Assembly (NCBI GenBank): GCA_017541265.1
Contig: JAFXZK010000124.1
Location: forward strand, 1 to 44,682
Length of the DNA stretch: 44,682 nucleotides
Source: Bacteroidaceae bacterium
GTDB taxonomy: Bacteria > Bacteroidota > Bacteroidia > Bacteroidales > Bacteroidaceae
Direction: 5' to 3'
Shown: positions 35,818 through 43,142 of the stretch, in pieces
How positions within the stretch are numbered: the first letter of the stretch is position 1
How the letters are laid out: each line of letters starts with the position of its first letter
Position numbers and translations under genes: made by a program
Notes under the pieces: generated by a model
What the model saw: only the letters and a program-made list of their open reading frames with translations
Told to the model about the DNA's origin: nothing
Databases searched by the model: none

Positions 35818-36636
35818 ATGAAAAAGAACATCAGCATCAACCTTTTCGGTACATTGTATAATATAGACGAGGATGCATACAACCTCTTAGAGAACTATTT
35901 GAAGAGTATGCAGCGCTACTTTGGCCGTCAGGAGGGCGGCGAGGAGATAGCCGACGACATTGAGCACCGTGTGGCAGAACTACTTTGGCAGAAGCACGAG
36001 GCAGGAATGACCGCCGTTGACATCAATGTCGTAAAGGAGATTATCGACACCATAGGCAATGCCGAACAGATTGCCAGCGACGGCGGAAACAAGGCGGAGA
36101 ATGCCTTTGCTACGTACAACAGGCGAGAGCGCGGCAGGCAGGAGAACAGCTTCAAGGAGGACTTCAAGCATTTTGCCGATGAAGCTGGCAGGTTCGCAAG
36201 CGACACCTACGACAGGGGGCGCGAACATGTCCGTACACACCGTTTCTATCGTTGTGCAGACGACAAGGTGCTTGGCGGTGTCTGCTCGGGACTGGCAACC
36301 TATTTCAATGCCGGTGAACCAGTTGTCTGGCGGCTCGGTGCCATTGCGCTCACGCTTTTGGGCGTAGGTCTGCCTCTTCCTATCATCTATATAGTGATGT
36401 GGCTTGTGACTCCCGCCGCCATTACGCCCGAAGACCGTCTGCGTCAGCAAGGCAGGGAAGTCACGCCCGACAACCTGGCGCAGCAGGTCGTGAATGATTC
36501 GGAGCCAGTGATAGTGAAAGACGAGAACAAGGGCTGTCTCAAGGCAGTGCTCATCGTGTTCGGCATCTGTGTCGTGATTCCTTTGGTTCTCTATGTTTGG
36601 GCAATAGTGAAGATTCTCGGGTACATCGCCCTTTGA
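35818..36636 (+). CDS. PspC-domain membrane protein
   Basis: 272 residues. The N-terminal 100 residues are helical (IADDIEHRVAELLWQKHE, VVKEIIDTIGNAEQIA). The PspC domain is at about 140-200 (FYRCADDKVLGGVCSGLATYFN, VVWRLGAIALTLLGVGLPLP, MWLVTPA) with one or two membrane segments. Another membrane helix is near the C-terminus (AVLIVFGICVVIPLVLYVWAIV). PspC proteins sense or counter membrane stress in Proteobacteria; in Bacteroidota a PadR/PspC pair is frequent but its role is not well settled. The stop codon is 4 bases from the end of the convergent minus-strand gene. Confidence 0.92.
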   Translation: MKKNISINLFGTLYNIDEDAYNLLENYLKSMQRYFGRQEGGEEIADDIEHRVAELLWQKHEAGMTAVDINVVKEIIDTIGNAEQIASDGGNKAENAFATYNRRERGRQENSFKEDFKHFADEAGRFASDTYDRGREHVRTHRFYRCADDKVLGGVCSGLATYFNAGEPVVWRLGAIALTLLGVGLPLPIIYIVMWLVTPAAITPEDRLRQQGREVTPDNLAQQVVNDSEPVIVKDENKGCLKAVLIVFGICVVIPLVLYVWAIVKILGYIAL

Positions 36637-36640
36637 TTCC

Positions 36641-37138
36641 CTAATCCTTCTCCCTTTGCAGGGCTTCCCAGCCGCTGCGGTCCTGCCACTGGACGTAAAT
36701 CGTCTTGAAGCTGTCGCCCTTCAACCGCTTCTTTCCCAAAGAGACACGGGCGTATGTGGAGGACCATTCCTCGAGGTTGCGCTCGTGGGTATAGTCCCAT
36801 GAGGCATACTTGCGGCGCAGCTGTTTGCGTATCTGGCTGGTCTTCATCAGCAGCCCGATTTCGTTGCCTTTTATCTCGACGAACCAGACTGTGACGAGGT
36901 GGACGGTGTGGGAGCGCGGCGTGGCATGAACCTCAATCTTTGCGTCGATGCCGTCGAAGAAACCAGTCAGCGTGGTACATTCGTTGTCTTCATCCTCGAA
37001 GACAAAGCCTTTTGCCTCCAAGGAATCCACAAACTCATCCCTGTCGCCTCCAAGTGGCAGGTTGAGAAAGACGGAATGCCTCTGTGCTGTTATGCACAGG
37101 GACAGTCCCAAAAGTATGATAAGTAGCCTTACTCTCAC
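36641..37138 (-). CDS. Small secreted protein of unknown function
   Basis: 165 residues. The frame begins with GTG at 37138, immediately after the GH95 stop codon with no intervening base, and gives a signal peptide (MRVRLLIILLGLSLCITAQ). No in-frame ATG lies close by, so I accept the GTG start. The mature part contains GGDRDEFVDSLEAKGFVFED, KIEVHATPRSHTVHLVTVWF and WDYTHERNLEEWSSTYARVSLG. I do not recognise a domain. The zero-base spacing indicates cotranscription and probably translational coupling with GH95. Confidence 0.78.
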   Translation of the reverse strand: MRVRLLIILLGLSLCITAQRHSVFLNLPLGGDRDEFVDSLEAKGFVFEDEDNECTTLTGFFDGIDAKIEVHATPRSHTVHLVTVWFVEIKGNEIGLLMKTSQIRKQLRRKYASWDYTHERNLEEWSSTYARVSLGKKRLKGDSFKTIYVQWQDRSGWEALQREKD

Positions 37139-40100
37139 TTATTTGATGAACTTTTTGCCTTTCTGCACATAAACACCCTTCGTCGCTTCATCCTTTGCGA
37201 CTTGCTGTCCTGCGAGGTTATAGAGCTTTTCCTCCGCTCCCACCTCAAAAGGGCGGGGAGCAGAGTTTATGCCCGTTGAGTTGTCATAGTCGATGGTCAC
37301 GATGTCGCCCTGCTTTACACCAGGAATGGTATATACATCGCCGTTTGCAATGGGTGCGACGCTCTCACCGTTCAAGCGGAAGGTGTAGCCCACATCCTCC
37401 AGCTTCGCATAGCGGACACGCAAGGGCTGGCCTGCGTGGCTGGTGATGCTGATGCTGGTGGCGACACCGTTCTGCCAAGTCTCGCTGACGGTGAAGTTGC
37501 CTTGAGCCTTCAGACCCGTAACGCTGCCTCCTGCTTTCCAGGCAGAGGGTAGGGCAGGGAGGATGGTGATGATGTCGTCGTAGGATTGCAGAAGCATTTC
37601 GCAGATGCCGCTGGTGCAGCCGTAGTTGCCGTCAATCTGGAAGGGCGAGTGAGCATCGTAGAGGTTGTAGTAGCAGCCGCCGTAGTTGCCCATCTCAATG
37701 ACGTAGCTGCCCGAGTGACGAAGTGCCAGCGAGAGGTTCTTGCGGGCGCGGTCGCCGTCGAGGCAGCGGCTATAGGTGTTTGTCTGCCAGCCCATCGACC
37801 AGCCCGTCACGTCGCCGTTGCGGGCAATCTGTCCGTTGTAGGCAGCCTGGAACAGGCGTTTACCTTCGTCGCTCTGGTCGTAGGCGCTGACCTGCGAGAA
37901 GGGATAGAGGCACATCAGGTGGGAGAGGTGGCGGTGCCCCGGGTCGGAGAGCGGATTGTTCTTCCATTCGGAGATGCAGAGCTTGCCGTTGTAGGTTTCT
38001 GTCCACAGGCCTTTGTCGAAGTTGTCGTAGAGGGCTTGGATGGCTGCAATCTGCGCGTCCGTCAGGGGCGACTCGCTGCCCAGCTCTGCGTGCCCCTTCA
38101 TCACTTCGTCCAGCACCTCGTAGCTCGTCTGCTGACCGAAGGCCGTCACGTCCACAGGCCCGTGCTCAGGGCTGAACTCGCCTTTAATCTCGTAGCGCCC
38201 GTTGCTGTCCTTTGTGGCGATTGACTTGGTGAAAAGCGCGTTCTGGTACATCACGGGCAGAGCCTTCTTCAGGAACTCCCTGTCCATCGTGTACTTGTAG
38301 TAGCGCCAGAGATGTGTGCAGTACCAGGCGCCGAGTGTCTTCATCGAGTTGTTGCTCCACGTCGATGTGCCGCCGAAGATGTTGTTCTCCACGGCCACCG
38401 TCCAGCCTTGTGCGCTGCTCTTCAGCTGCTTAGCGAACAGATACCAGGGCGAGTTCGAGCCGGGAGCACCGAGGTCGAGGATGTAGTTCAGGAAAGGCAA
38501 ATGCATCTCCGAGAGGTTGGTCGGGTCGGCAGGCCAGTAGTTCATCTGCACGTTGATGTCGGCGTGTATGTCGCAATGCCAGAAGCTTGTGTTGCTGCGG
38601 TCGTTCCAGATGCCTTGCAGGTTCGACGGCGCGTGGATGGTGGTGTCGAGGTTCGCGCCAATGGTGAGGTAGCGTCCGTACTGGAAGTAGAGTGCTTCGA
38701 GGAAGAGTCCGTCGCTGCTCGTCTGGTTCTGCGTCGAGGCGTTGTAGAACTTGATGAGGTCTTCGGTTGTCTTCGTAGAAGAGCCGCCGAGGTTCAGGTT
38801 GACACGGTTCATCAGGGCGCTGTGGGCTGTTTGGTGGTCGGCAAGCAGGACGAAGTAACCCTTTTCGACAGCGTCGTTAATGCGGGAAGTGACAGTGGCA
38901 GCAAGGTCTGAAGCTGTTGCTCCGCTCTTGCAGCCGGACTTGCTTGCATCGTAATCGGTGGCTGCTGCCATGATGATGTTCGCCCAAGTCGCGCCACTGA
39001 TATTGATGCCGTCGGAACCTGTGACTATCGTGCCGTCTGTCTCTACCTTGAAGCGCGTGTTGTAGCTGACGATTTGCATCTTTCCGGAGAAGGTGGCAGA
39101 GGCTGTGCCGTCGGTTTCTGACGTATAGGTGACGCTGCCAGCACCGATTTGTCCGTCTGGTGCATAGCTGATGCCGAGCGCCAACTGCTCTGTGCCCTCT
39201 GCTTCATAGCGGGCCACGAAGACCTTGTCGGTGGCAGAGGCGAAGTAGCGGCGATGGAAGGCTGTCTGCTTGTCTGGCGACTGGAAGTTGACACCAGCCA
39301 CACCTTTGATGATGTCGAGGTAGCGGTTGTAGTTCTCTATAGCCTTATTGTCGGAAGCGACAGCCGAGAACGTGCCGCTCTTGTCCTTGACGAGAATTGA
39401 GCCGAAGTTCTGGAAGTAGCCTTGGTTGCCGGAGTTCGTCGCTGTGCCGCTCCAGAGCGTCTTCTCGTTGAATTGGATGTTGTCGCACAGTACACCGCCC
39501 CGAATGGTTGCGCCAATCTGACCGTTGCCCATCGGCAGTGAGTATTCCATCCAAGTGTCGCTGACGCCTGTGGCTGTGGCTGGCGTGTCGTACCACAGCG
39601 AGAAGTCGTCGATATCGGTCGGCCTCGTGCCTTTCTGCCCTACGCAGAATTCAGAGGGCTGCACGTCGGCTTCGGCAATGAGGTAGAGGATGTTGTTCAC
39701 GTCGGCAGCCTGCCAAAGGCCGATTTCCTTGCCGACACCCGTGCCGCCCCATTGGTTGAAGTAGCGGTTGGTCTGGGATGCTGCGCCCACCCATGAAATC
39801 TCATACTTGCCGGCATAGTTCGTGTTGCCTGTCTTTTCAATGGTGAAGCCCTTTGTGTCTGCGGATTGGCGCGTCTTGACGCGACTGCCGTCGTAGTAGG
39901 CATAGCGCCCTGTGCCTTTGTTGACGAGTTGGAAGTTCCCCTCGTTGCCGACGAGTTTCCACAGCTGGCTCTGCTCGCCGTACTTGCGTCCCTGCGTCGT
40001 GATGTTCTTACCAGCTCCCATGTCCTGCAGCACGAGGTCGGAGTTGGCGAAGGTGACGAAGTAAAAGTTCTCCTGCGCGTCGGTGGAGAAGTAGTCGTCG

Positions 40101-40594
40101 GGAATGCCCTGAATGGTTAAGATGAAGCGCGAACCGGCGTCCGTGCTGCCGGAGGCATTGTCCCAATACGCGAGGTAGTTGCCGCGCTTGTTCCAATACT
40201 TGTGCTCCGAGCCGTGGTCCTTTATCCAGAAGCCCTCGCCGTTCTTGCCCATGTCGAACTTCGTGACGGTTGACGTGTTGCTTTCTAACACCATCTTTGC
40301 GCGGCCGTTGGCTTCCGTGCCCGTCATTCCGAGGACGTAGTTCCCGCCCCTCGCTTTGTTGTAGAACGAGTAACCGTCGGTCTCGTTGCCGATGAAAGTC
40401 CACAGCCCGGTGTCGCTCGTGTCCTCGGTTGTGTTGCTCAGCAACAGATTGACGCCATCCCTGTAGCTGGTCTTATAGCTAAGGTAGCCGCCGTTTGCCA
40501 CTTTGATGGTGTACCAGCGTGCATTCGTCAGGTCGGCTGCATTGGCCATACCGACGAGCAAGAAGGTGAGGAATAGTAATGCAAATTGTTTCAT
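37139..40594 (-). CDS. GH95 glycoside hydrolase with N-terminal beta-trefoil-like region and C-terminal sorting tail
   Basis: A 1151-residue protein with a signal peptide (about 1-19). Residues about 20-310 are beta-trefoil-like (ricin-type), with repeated patterns such as LWTFIGNETDGYSFYNKARG and LWKLVGNEGNFQLVNKGTGRY. GH95 spans about 328-1080: LPMGNGQIGATIRGG, NEKTLWSG, HADINVQMNYWPADPTNLSEMHLP, GEFSPEHGPVD, GHRHLSHLMCLYPFSQ and QIDGNYGCTSGICEMLLQS. The family removes alpha-L-fucose (1,2-linked) or alpha-L-galactose by inversion, as on xyloglucan side chains or host glycans. The CTD (KLYNLAGQQVAKDEATKG) follows. Upstream lie composite repeat D and 22-bp array 3; no clear -7 box was found. 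Confidence 0.93.
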   Translation of the reverse strand: MKQFALLFLTFLLVGMANAADLTNARWYTIKVANGGYLSYKTSYRDGVNLLLSNTTEDTSDTGLWTFIGNETDGYSFYNKARGGNYVLGMTGTEANGRAKMVLESNTSTVTKFDMGKNGEGFWIKDHGSEHKYWNKRGNYLAYWDNASGSTDAGSRFILTIQGIPDDYFSTDAQENFYFVTFANSDLVLQDMGAGKNITTQGRKYGEQSQLWKLVGNEGNFQLVNKGTGRYAYYDGSRVKTRQSADTKGFTIEKTGNTNYAGKYEISWVGAASQTNRYFNQWGGTGVGKEIGLWQAADVNNILYLIAEADVQPSEFCVGQKGTRPTDIDDFSLWYDTPATATGVSDTWMEYSLPMGNGQIGATIRGGVLCDNIQFNEKTLWSGTATNSGNQGYFQNFGSILVKDKSGTFSAVASDNKAIENYNRYLDIIKGVAGVNFQSPDKQTAFHRRYFASATDKVFVARYEAEGTEQLALGISYAPDGQIGAGSVTYTSETDGTASATFSGKMQIVSYNTRFKVETDGTIVTGSDGINISGATWANIIMAAATDYDASKSGCKSGATASDLAATVTSRINDAVEKGYFVLLADHQTAHSALMNRVNLNLGGSSTKTTEDLIKFYNASTQNQTSSDGLFLEALYFQYGRYLTIGANLDTTIHAPSNLQGIWNDRSNTSFWHCDIHADINVQMNYWPADPTNLSEMHLPFLNYILDLGAPGSNSPWYLFAKQLKSSAQGWTVAVENNIFGGTSTWSNNSMKTLGAWYCTHLWRYYKYTMDREFLKKALPVMYQNALFTKSIATKDSNGRYEIKGEFSPEHGPVDVTAFGQQTSYEVLDEVMKGHAELGSESPLTDAQIAAIQALYDNFDKGLWTETYNGKLCISEWKNNPLSDPGHRHLSHLMCLYPFSQVSAYDQSDEGKRLFQAAYNGQIARNGDVTGWSMGWQTNTYSRCLDGDRARKNLSLALRHSGSYVIEMGNYGGCYYNLYDAHSPFQIDGNYGCTSGICEMLLQSYDDIITILPALPSAWKAGGSVTGLKAQGNFTVSETWQNGVATSISITSHAGQPLRVRYAKLEDVGYTFRLNGESVAPIANGDVYTIPGVKQGDIVTIDYDNSTGINSAPRPFEVGAEEKLYNLAGQQVAKDEATKGVYVQKGKKFIK

Positions 40595-40631
40595 TGTATT
40601 AGGTTGTTTATTAGTTTAGTTCTTTTTCGTT

Positions 40632-40746
40632 CGGGTGGATTTGTAATCCGACCGTATTGAATATAGGGATTTATAATCCCGCAAGATTTTGTTTGTCGCA
40701 TTTCAAATGCTTGTATTCCATACCTGGCGGATTGCAAATCCGCCAG
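40632..40746 (-). repeat. Composite palindromic repeat, copy D (four modules, inverted orientation)
   Basis: Read on the minus strand: module 1 at 40724-40746 (arm CTGGCGGATT), module 2 at 40698-40710 (GCATT, TGA, AATGC), module 3 at 40666-40680 (GGGATT..AATCCC) and module 4 at 40632-40654 (two mismatches). The GGAATACAA spacer between modules 1 and 2 matches copies A and B. It lies upstream of GH95. Confidence 0.92.
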
Positions 40747-40763
40747 AACAAGGGAAACACTCC

Positions 40764-40837
40764 GTGCCTAGTTTGCCAATTAGGCGTGTTTAGTTTGCCA
40801 ATTAGGCGTGCCTAGTTGCCCAATTAGGCGTGCCTCG
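40764..40837. repeat. 22-bp hairpin array 3
   Basis: Three full 22-bp units (40764-40785, 40786-40807, 40808-40829) and a partial fourth. Each forms GCCTAGTT-tgcc-AATTAGGC with one G-T pair per stem and a GT linker. In unit 2 two C-to-T changes keep G-T pairing on the plus strand. The array ends 26 bases past the aroB stop codon. Confidence 0.93.
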
Positions 40838-40863
40838 TTTTTTGTCACTCTTTGGATAGACTT

Positions 40864-41979
40864 TTATCCATCCCTAAGGAAATCGAGCATCTCGAATATC
40901 TCTTCCTTCGTTGCCTGCTGGTTGATGCGGATGTCTCCTATGCCGCCCAGCAGAGTGAAGTTGATGCTGTTGCCCTCGTTCTTCTTGTCGTGTTGCATGA
41001 ACGCATAGAGACGTTCGTATTGTTTGCAGTCAATGTCGGGGTCGCCGTAGTGCTGCCTGATGAACAGCACCGTCTGTCGGAACTTGTCTTTCGGGAAGCC
41101 GCACTTCACGACGCTCAGGTAGAGTTCGCAGATAAGCCCCCATGCCACAGCGTAACCATGCAGGACAGTTCGTCCTTGCTCCATGGCGAGGCTCTCGAGG
41201 GCGTGACCTGCCGTGTGGCCGAGGTTCAGGGCTTTGCGCAGTCCCTTCTCGGTGGGGTCTTCCTCCACGATGCGCTCTTTGATGCCGACGCTCTTTGCCA
41301 CCAGTGCCCCAAGCTGACTATAGAGAGATTGAAGATTGAAGATTGAAGATTGAGGGACAGTTTCTTTTTCAATTTTCAATCTTGAATGTTCAATGGAATC
41401 AAGCTCGAAGCGGAGCAGCTCTGCCCAGCTCTCTTCGTCGCTGATGAGGCCGTGCTTGAGCATCTCGGCATAGCCCGAAAGCAGGTTCTTGTGGTCGAGC
41501 GAACGCAGGAACTCGCTTGAGAGGATGACCGAGACGGCGCAGTTGAAGACGCCTATCTCGTTCTTCAGCCCGCCGAAGTTAATGCCGGTCTTGCCTCCCA
41601 CGCTGGCATCAACCTGACTGAGCAACGTTGTCGGAATGTTGATATAAGCGATTCCGCGCTTGAAGGTGCTGGCAGCGAAGCCTCCCAGGTCTGTCACCAT
41701 TCCGCCTCCCAGGTTGACGAGAAGCGAGTGGCGCGTGGCTCCGCCCTCTTGCAGGGCTGTCCAGACGTGCGTGAGCGAGTCGAGCGTCTTGTTGTCGTCC
41801 GTGTCACCAATCGTAATCATCTGTGCCGTCTCGAAGCACGGCATAGAACAGACAAGCGGCCAGCACAGGCGGAGCGTTGTCGTGTCGGTGAGCACGAAGA
41901 GGCGGTCGTGCGGGCTGCGCCGGATGGCTCCCTCAATGTCCTGCTGCAGGTTTTTGCTTGTGATGACTTCTTGTTTCAT
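40864..41979 (-). CDS. aroB: 3-dehydroquinate synthase
   Basis: 371 residues from ATG at 41979. The enzyme converts DAHP to 3-dehydroquinate in the shikimate pathway using NAD and a metal. Motifs: NLGGGMVTDLGGFAAS (nucleotide/phosphate region), ASVGGKTGINFGGLKNEIG, YAEMLKHGLI (metal Glu), LNLGHTAGHALE and LHGYAVAWG (metal His). Residues about 196-218 (IEHSRLKIEKETVPQSSIFN) are encoded by an in-frame simple repeat and look like an insertion relative to the usual about 350-residue enzyme. A TTG further upstream (41991) is in frame, but it falls inside the -7 box TATCTTTG (41989-41996), so ATG 41979 is preferred, giving an almost leaderless mRNA. Confidence 0.95.
   Translation of the reverse strand: MKQEVITSKNLQQDIEGAIRRSPHDRLFVLTDTTTLRLCWPLVCSMPCFETAQMITIGDTDDNKTLDSLTHVWTALQEGGATRHSLLVNLGGGMVTDLGGFAASTFKRGIAYINIPTTLLSQVDASVGGKTGINFGGLKNEIGVFNCAVSVILSSEFLRSLDHKNLLSGYAEMLKHGLISDEESWAELLRFELDSIEHSRLKIEKETVPQSSIFNLQSLYSQLGALVAKSVGIKERIVEEDPTEKGLRKALNLGHTAGHALESLAMEQGRTVLHGYAVAWGLICELYLSVVKCGFPKDKFRQTVLFIRQHYGDPDIDCKQYERLYAFMQHDKKNEGNSINFTLLGGIGDIRINQQATKEEIFEMLDFLRDG
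41327..41394 (-). repeat. In-frame ATTGAAG/ATTTTCAA simple repeat inside aroB
   Basis: On the plus strand, four GATTGAA units followed by TTTTCAATTTTCAATC and TTCAATGG. The reading frame continues through. Same unit family as 30057-30090. Confidence 0.85.
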
Positions 41980-41988
41980 ATTCCTCTG

Positions 41989-41996
41989 CAAAGATA
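41989..41996 (-). promoter_or_regulatory. -7 element of aroB
   Basis: TATCTTTG on the minus strand ends 9 bases before the aroB ATG, so the transcript should begin within a few bases of the start codon. Confidence 0.65.
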
Positions 41997-42067
41997 CACA
42001 TTATATATTATTATAGGAAAAGCGGAAAGGTGAAAAGAAGAAAAAATCAAAAAAAGTCGTGCAAATG

Positions 42068-42099
42068 TTTGGCTGTTCCACGAAAAAGCTGTACCTTTG
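42068..42099 (+). promoter_or_regulatory. Bacteroidota promoter of the tRNA
   Basis: TTTG at 42068-42071 and TACCTTTG at 42092-42099, 20 bases apart. The predicted transcript starts about 45 bases before the tRNA. Confidence 0.85.
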
Positions 42100-42150
42100 C
42101 CGAGCAAAAATGAGAAAGGCAGATAATTTCATCTTTCTTGTTTTGCGGAT

Positions 42151-42224
42151 GGCGGGATAGCTCAGCTGGTTAGAGCGTCGGATTCATAATCCGGAGGTCG
42201 TGGGATCGTGACCCACTCCCGCTA
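42151..42224 (+). tRNA. tRNA with CAT anticodon (Met or lysidine-type Ile)
   Basis: A complete cloverleaf can be drawn: acceptor GGCGGGA / TCCCGCT (first pair G-T), D stem GCTC/GAGC, anticodon stem TCGGA/TCCGG with loop TTCATAA (anticodon 42185-42187), T stem GTGGG/CCCAC. The T loop is ATCGTGA, with A at 54 and T at 58 in place of the usual T54 and A58. CCA is not encoded. An elongator Met or an Ile2 tRNA cannot be separated on sequence alone here. Confidence 0.93.
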
Positions 42225-42247
42225 CTTTTCATCGGTTTTAATGCAAG

Positions 42248-42280
42248 GAGAGGGCTTTGATGCCCTCTCTTTTGTTTTTT
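42248..42280 (+). terminator. Intrinsic terminator after the tRNA
   Basis: A perfect 8-bp stem GAGAGGGC / GCCCTCTC with a 6-base loop, then TTTTGTTTTTT. Confidence 0.94.
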
Positions 42281-42303
42281 AGGAAAGATAATTGTGCTTT
42301 TGC

Positions 42304-42334
42304 TTGTCTCTTAACAAACAAATCACTAACTTTG
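42304..42334 (+). promoter_or_regulatory. Bacteroidota promoter of araD
   Basis: TTG at 42304-42306 and TAACTTTG at 42327-42334, 20 bases apart; ATG of araD is 30 bases downstream. Confidence 0.8.
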
Positions 42335-42363
42335 TAGGCACTTAACTAAAATACCGTAAAAGC

Positions 42364-43089
42364 ATGTTAGAAGCATTAAAGGAAAAAGTATTCAAGGCAA
42401 ACCTTGATTTGGTGAAGCACGGATTGGTCATTTTCACATGGGGAAACGTCTCCGGCATAGACCGTGAGAAGGGTCTCGTAGTCATCAAGCCGTCGGGTGT
42501 GAGCTACGACGAGATGAAGGCCGAAGATATGGTGGTCGTGGACCTTGCCTCGGGTAAGGTCGTGGAAGGCGACCTGAACCCGTCGTCGGACACTCCCACA
42601 CACCTTGTGTTGTACAGGGCATTCCCGGAGATTGGAGGCGTCGTCCATACCCACAGCACCTACGCCACCGCTTGGGCACAGGCAGGCAGGGACATTCCAA
42701 ACATCGGAACGACACACGCCGACTACTTTCACGACGCCATTCCCTGCACCCGCAACATGAAGAAGGCAGAGGTCTTCGGCGAGTATGAGAAAGAGACAGG
42801 AAACGTAATCGTGGAACGCTTCAAAGATATGAATCCTAACGACACGCCCGCTGTGCTGGTGCGCAACCATGGTCCCTTCGCTTGGGGAACAGACGCGGAC
42901 AATGCCGTACACAATGCCGTTGTCCTGGAGGAAGTGGCGAAGATGGCGTTCATCTCATCTACCCTGCACCTCAACACACTCGACATTGTGGACCACGTTC
43001 CCTCAATGAACAAGCTCCTCATCGAGAAGCACTACAGCCGCAAGCACGGCCCCAATGCCTACTATGGCCAGAAAGGACAAACTCACTAA
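42364..43089 (+). CDS. araD: L-ribulose-5-phosphate 4-epimerase
   Basis: 241 residues, a class II aldolase-fold epimerase converting L-ribulose 5-phosphate to D-xylulose 5-phosphate, the last step of L-arabinose entry into the pentose phosphate pathway. Motifs: [44 protein letters not shown], the metal-binding [37 protein letters not shown] and the end [12 protein letters not shown]. Length and motifs match AraD fully. It has its own promoter. araA lies 682 bases downstream on the same strand, and the space between is occupied by a GxxExxY gene with repeats. Confidence 0.97.
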   Translation: MLEALKEKVFKANLDLVKHGLVIFTWGNVSGIDREKGLVVIKPSGVSYDEMKAEDMVVVDLASGKVVEGDLNPSSDTPTHLVLYRAFPEIGGVVHTHSTYATAWAQAGRDIPNIGTTHADYFHDAIPCTRNMKKAEVFGEYEKETGNVIVERFKDMNPNDTPAVLVRNHGPFAWGTDADNAVHNAVVLEEVAKMAFISSTLHLNTLDIVDHVPSMNKLLIEKHYSRKHGPNAYYGQKGQTH

Positions 43090-43094
43090 AGCTT

Positions 43095-43142
43095 TTCACA
43101 AATTAGGATAAATAACAATTCATAAATTGAGATAAATATGAC
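43095..43142 (+). repeat. 24-bp repeats upstream of the GxxExxY gene (two direct units)
   Basis: Units at 43095-43118 and 43119-43142 share TTCAnAAATT and GATAAAT. The second unit contains the GxxExxY start codon (43138-43140). Same family as 43576-43623 and 43653-43724. Confidence 0.85.

Noticed and set aside
8938-40837. CRISPR arrays at the 22-bp repeat loci
   Set aside because: Units abut without variable spacers, are themselves palindromic, and no cas genes are present.
41980-41991. TTG at 41991 as start of aroB
   Set aside because: The codon is part of the -7 box; ATG at 41979 follows and begins the conserved protein.
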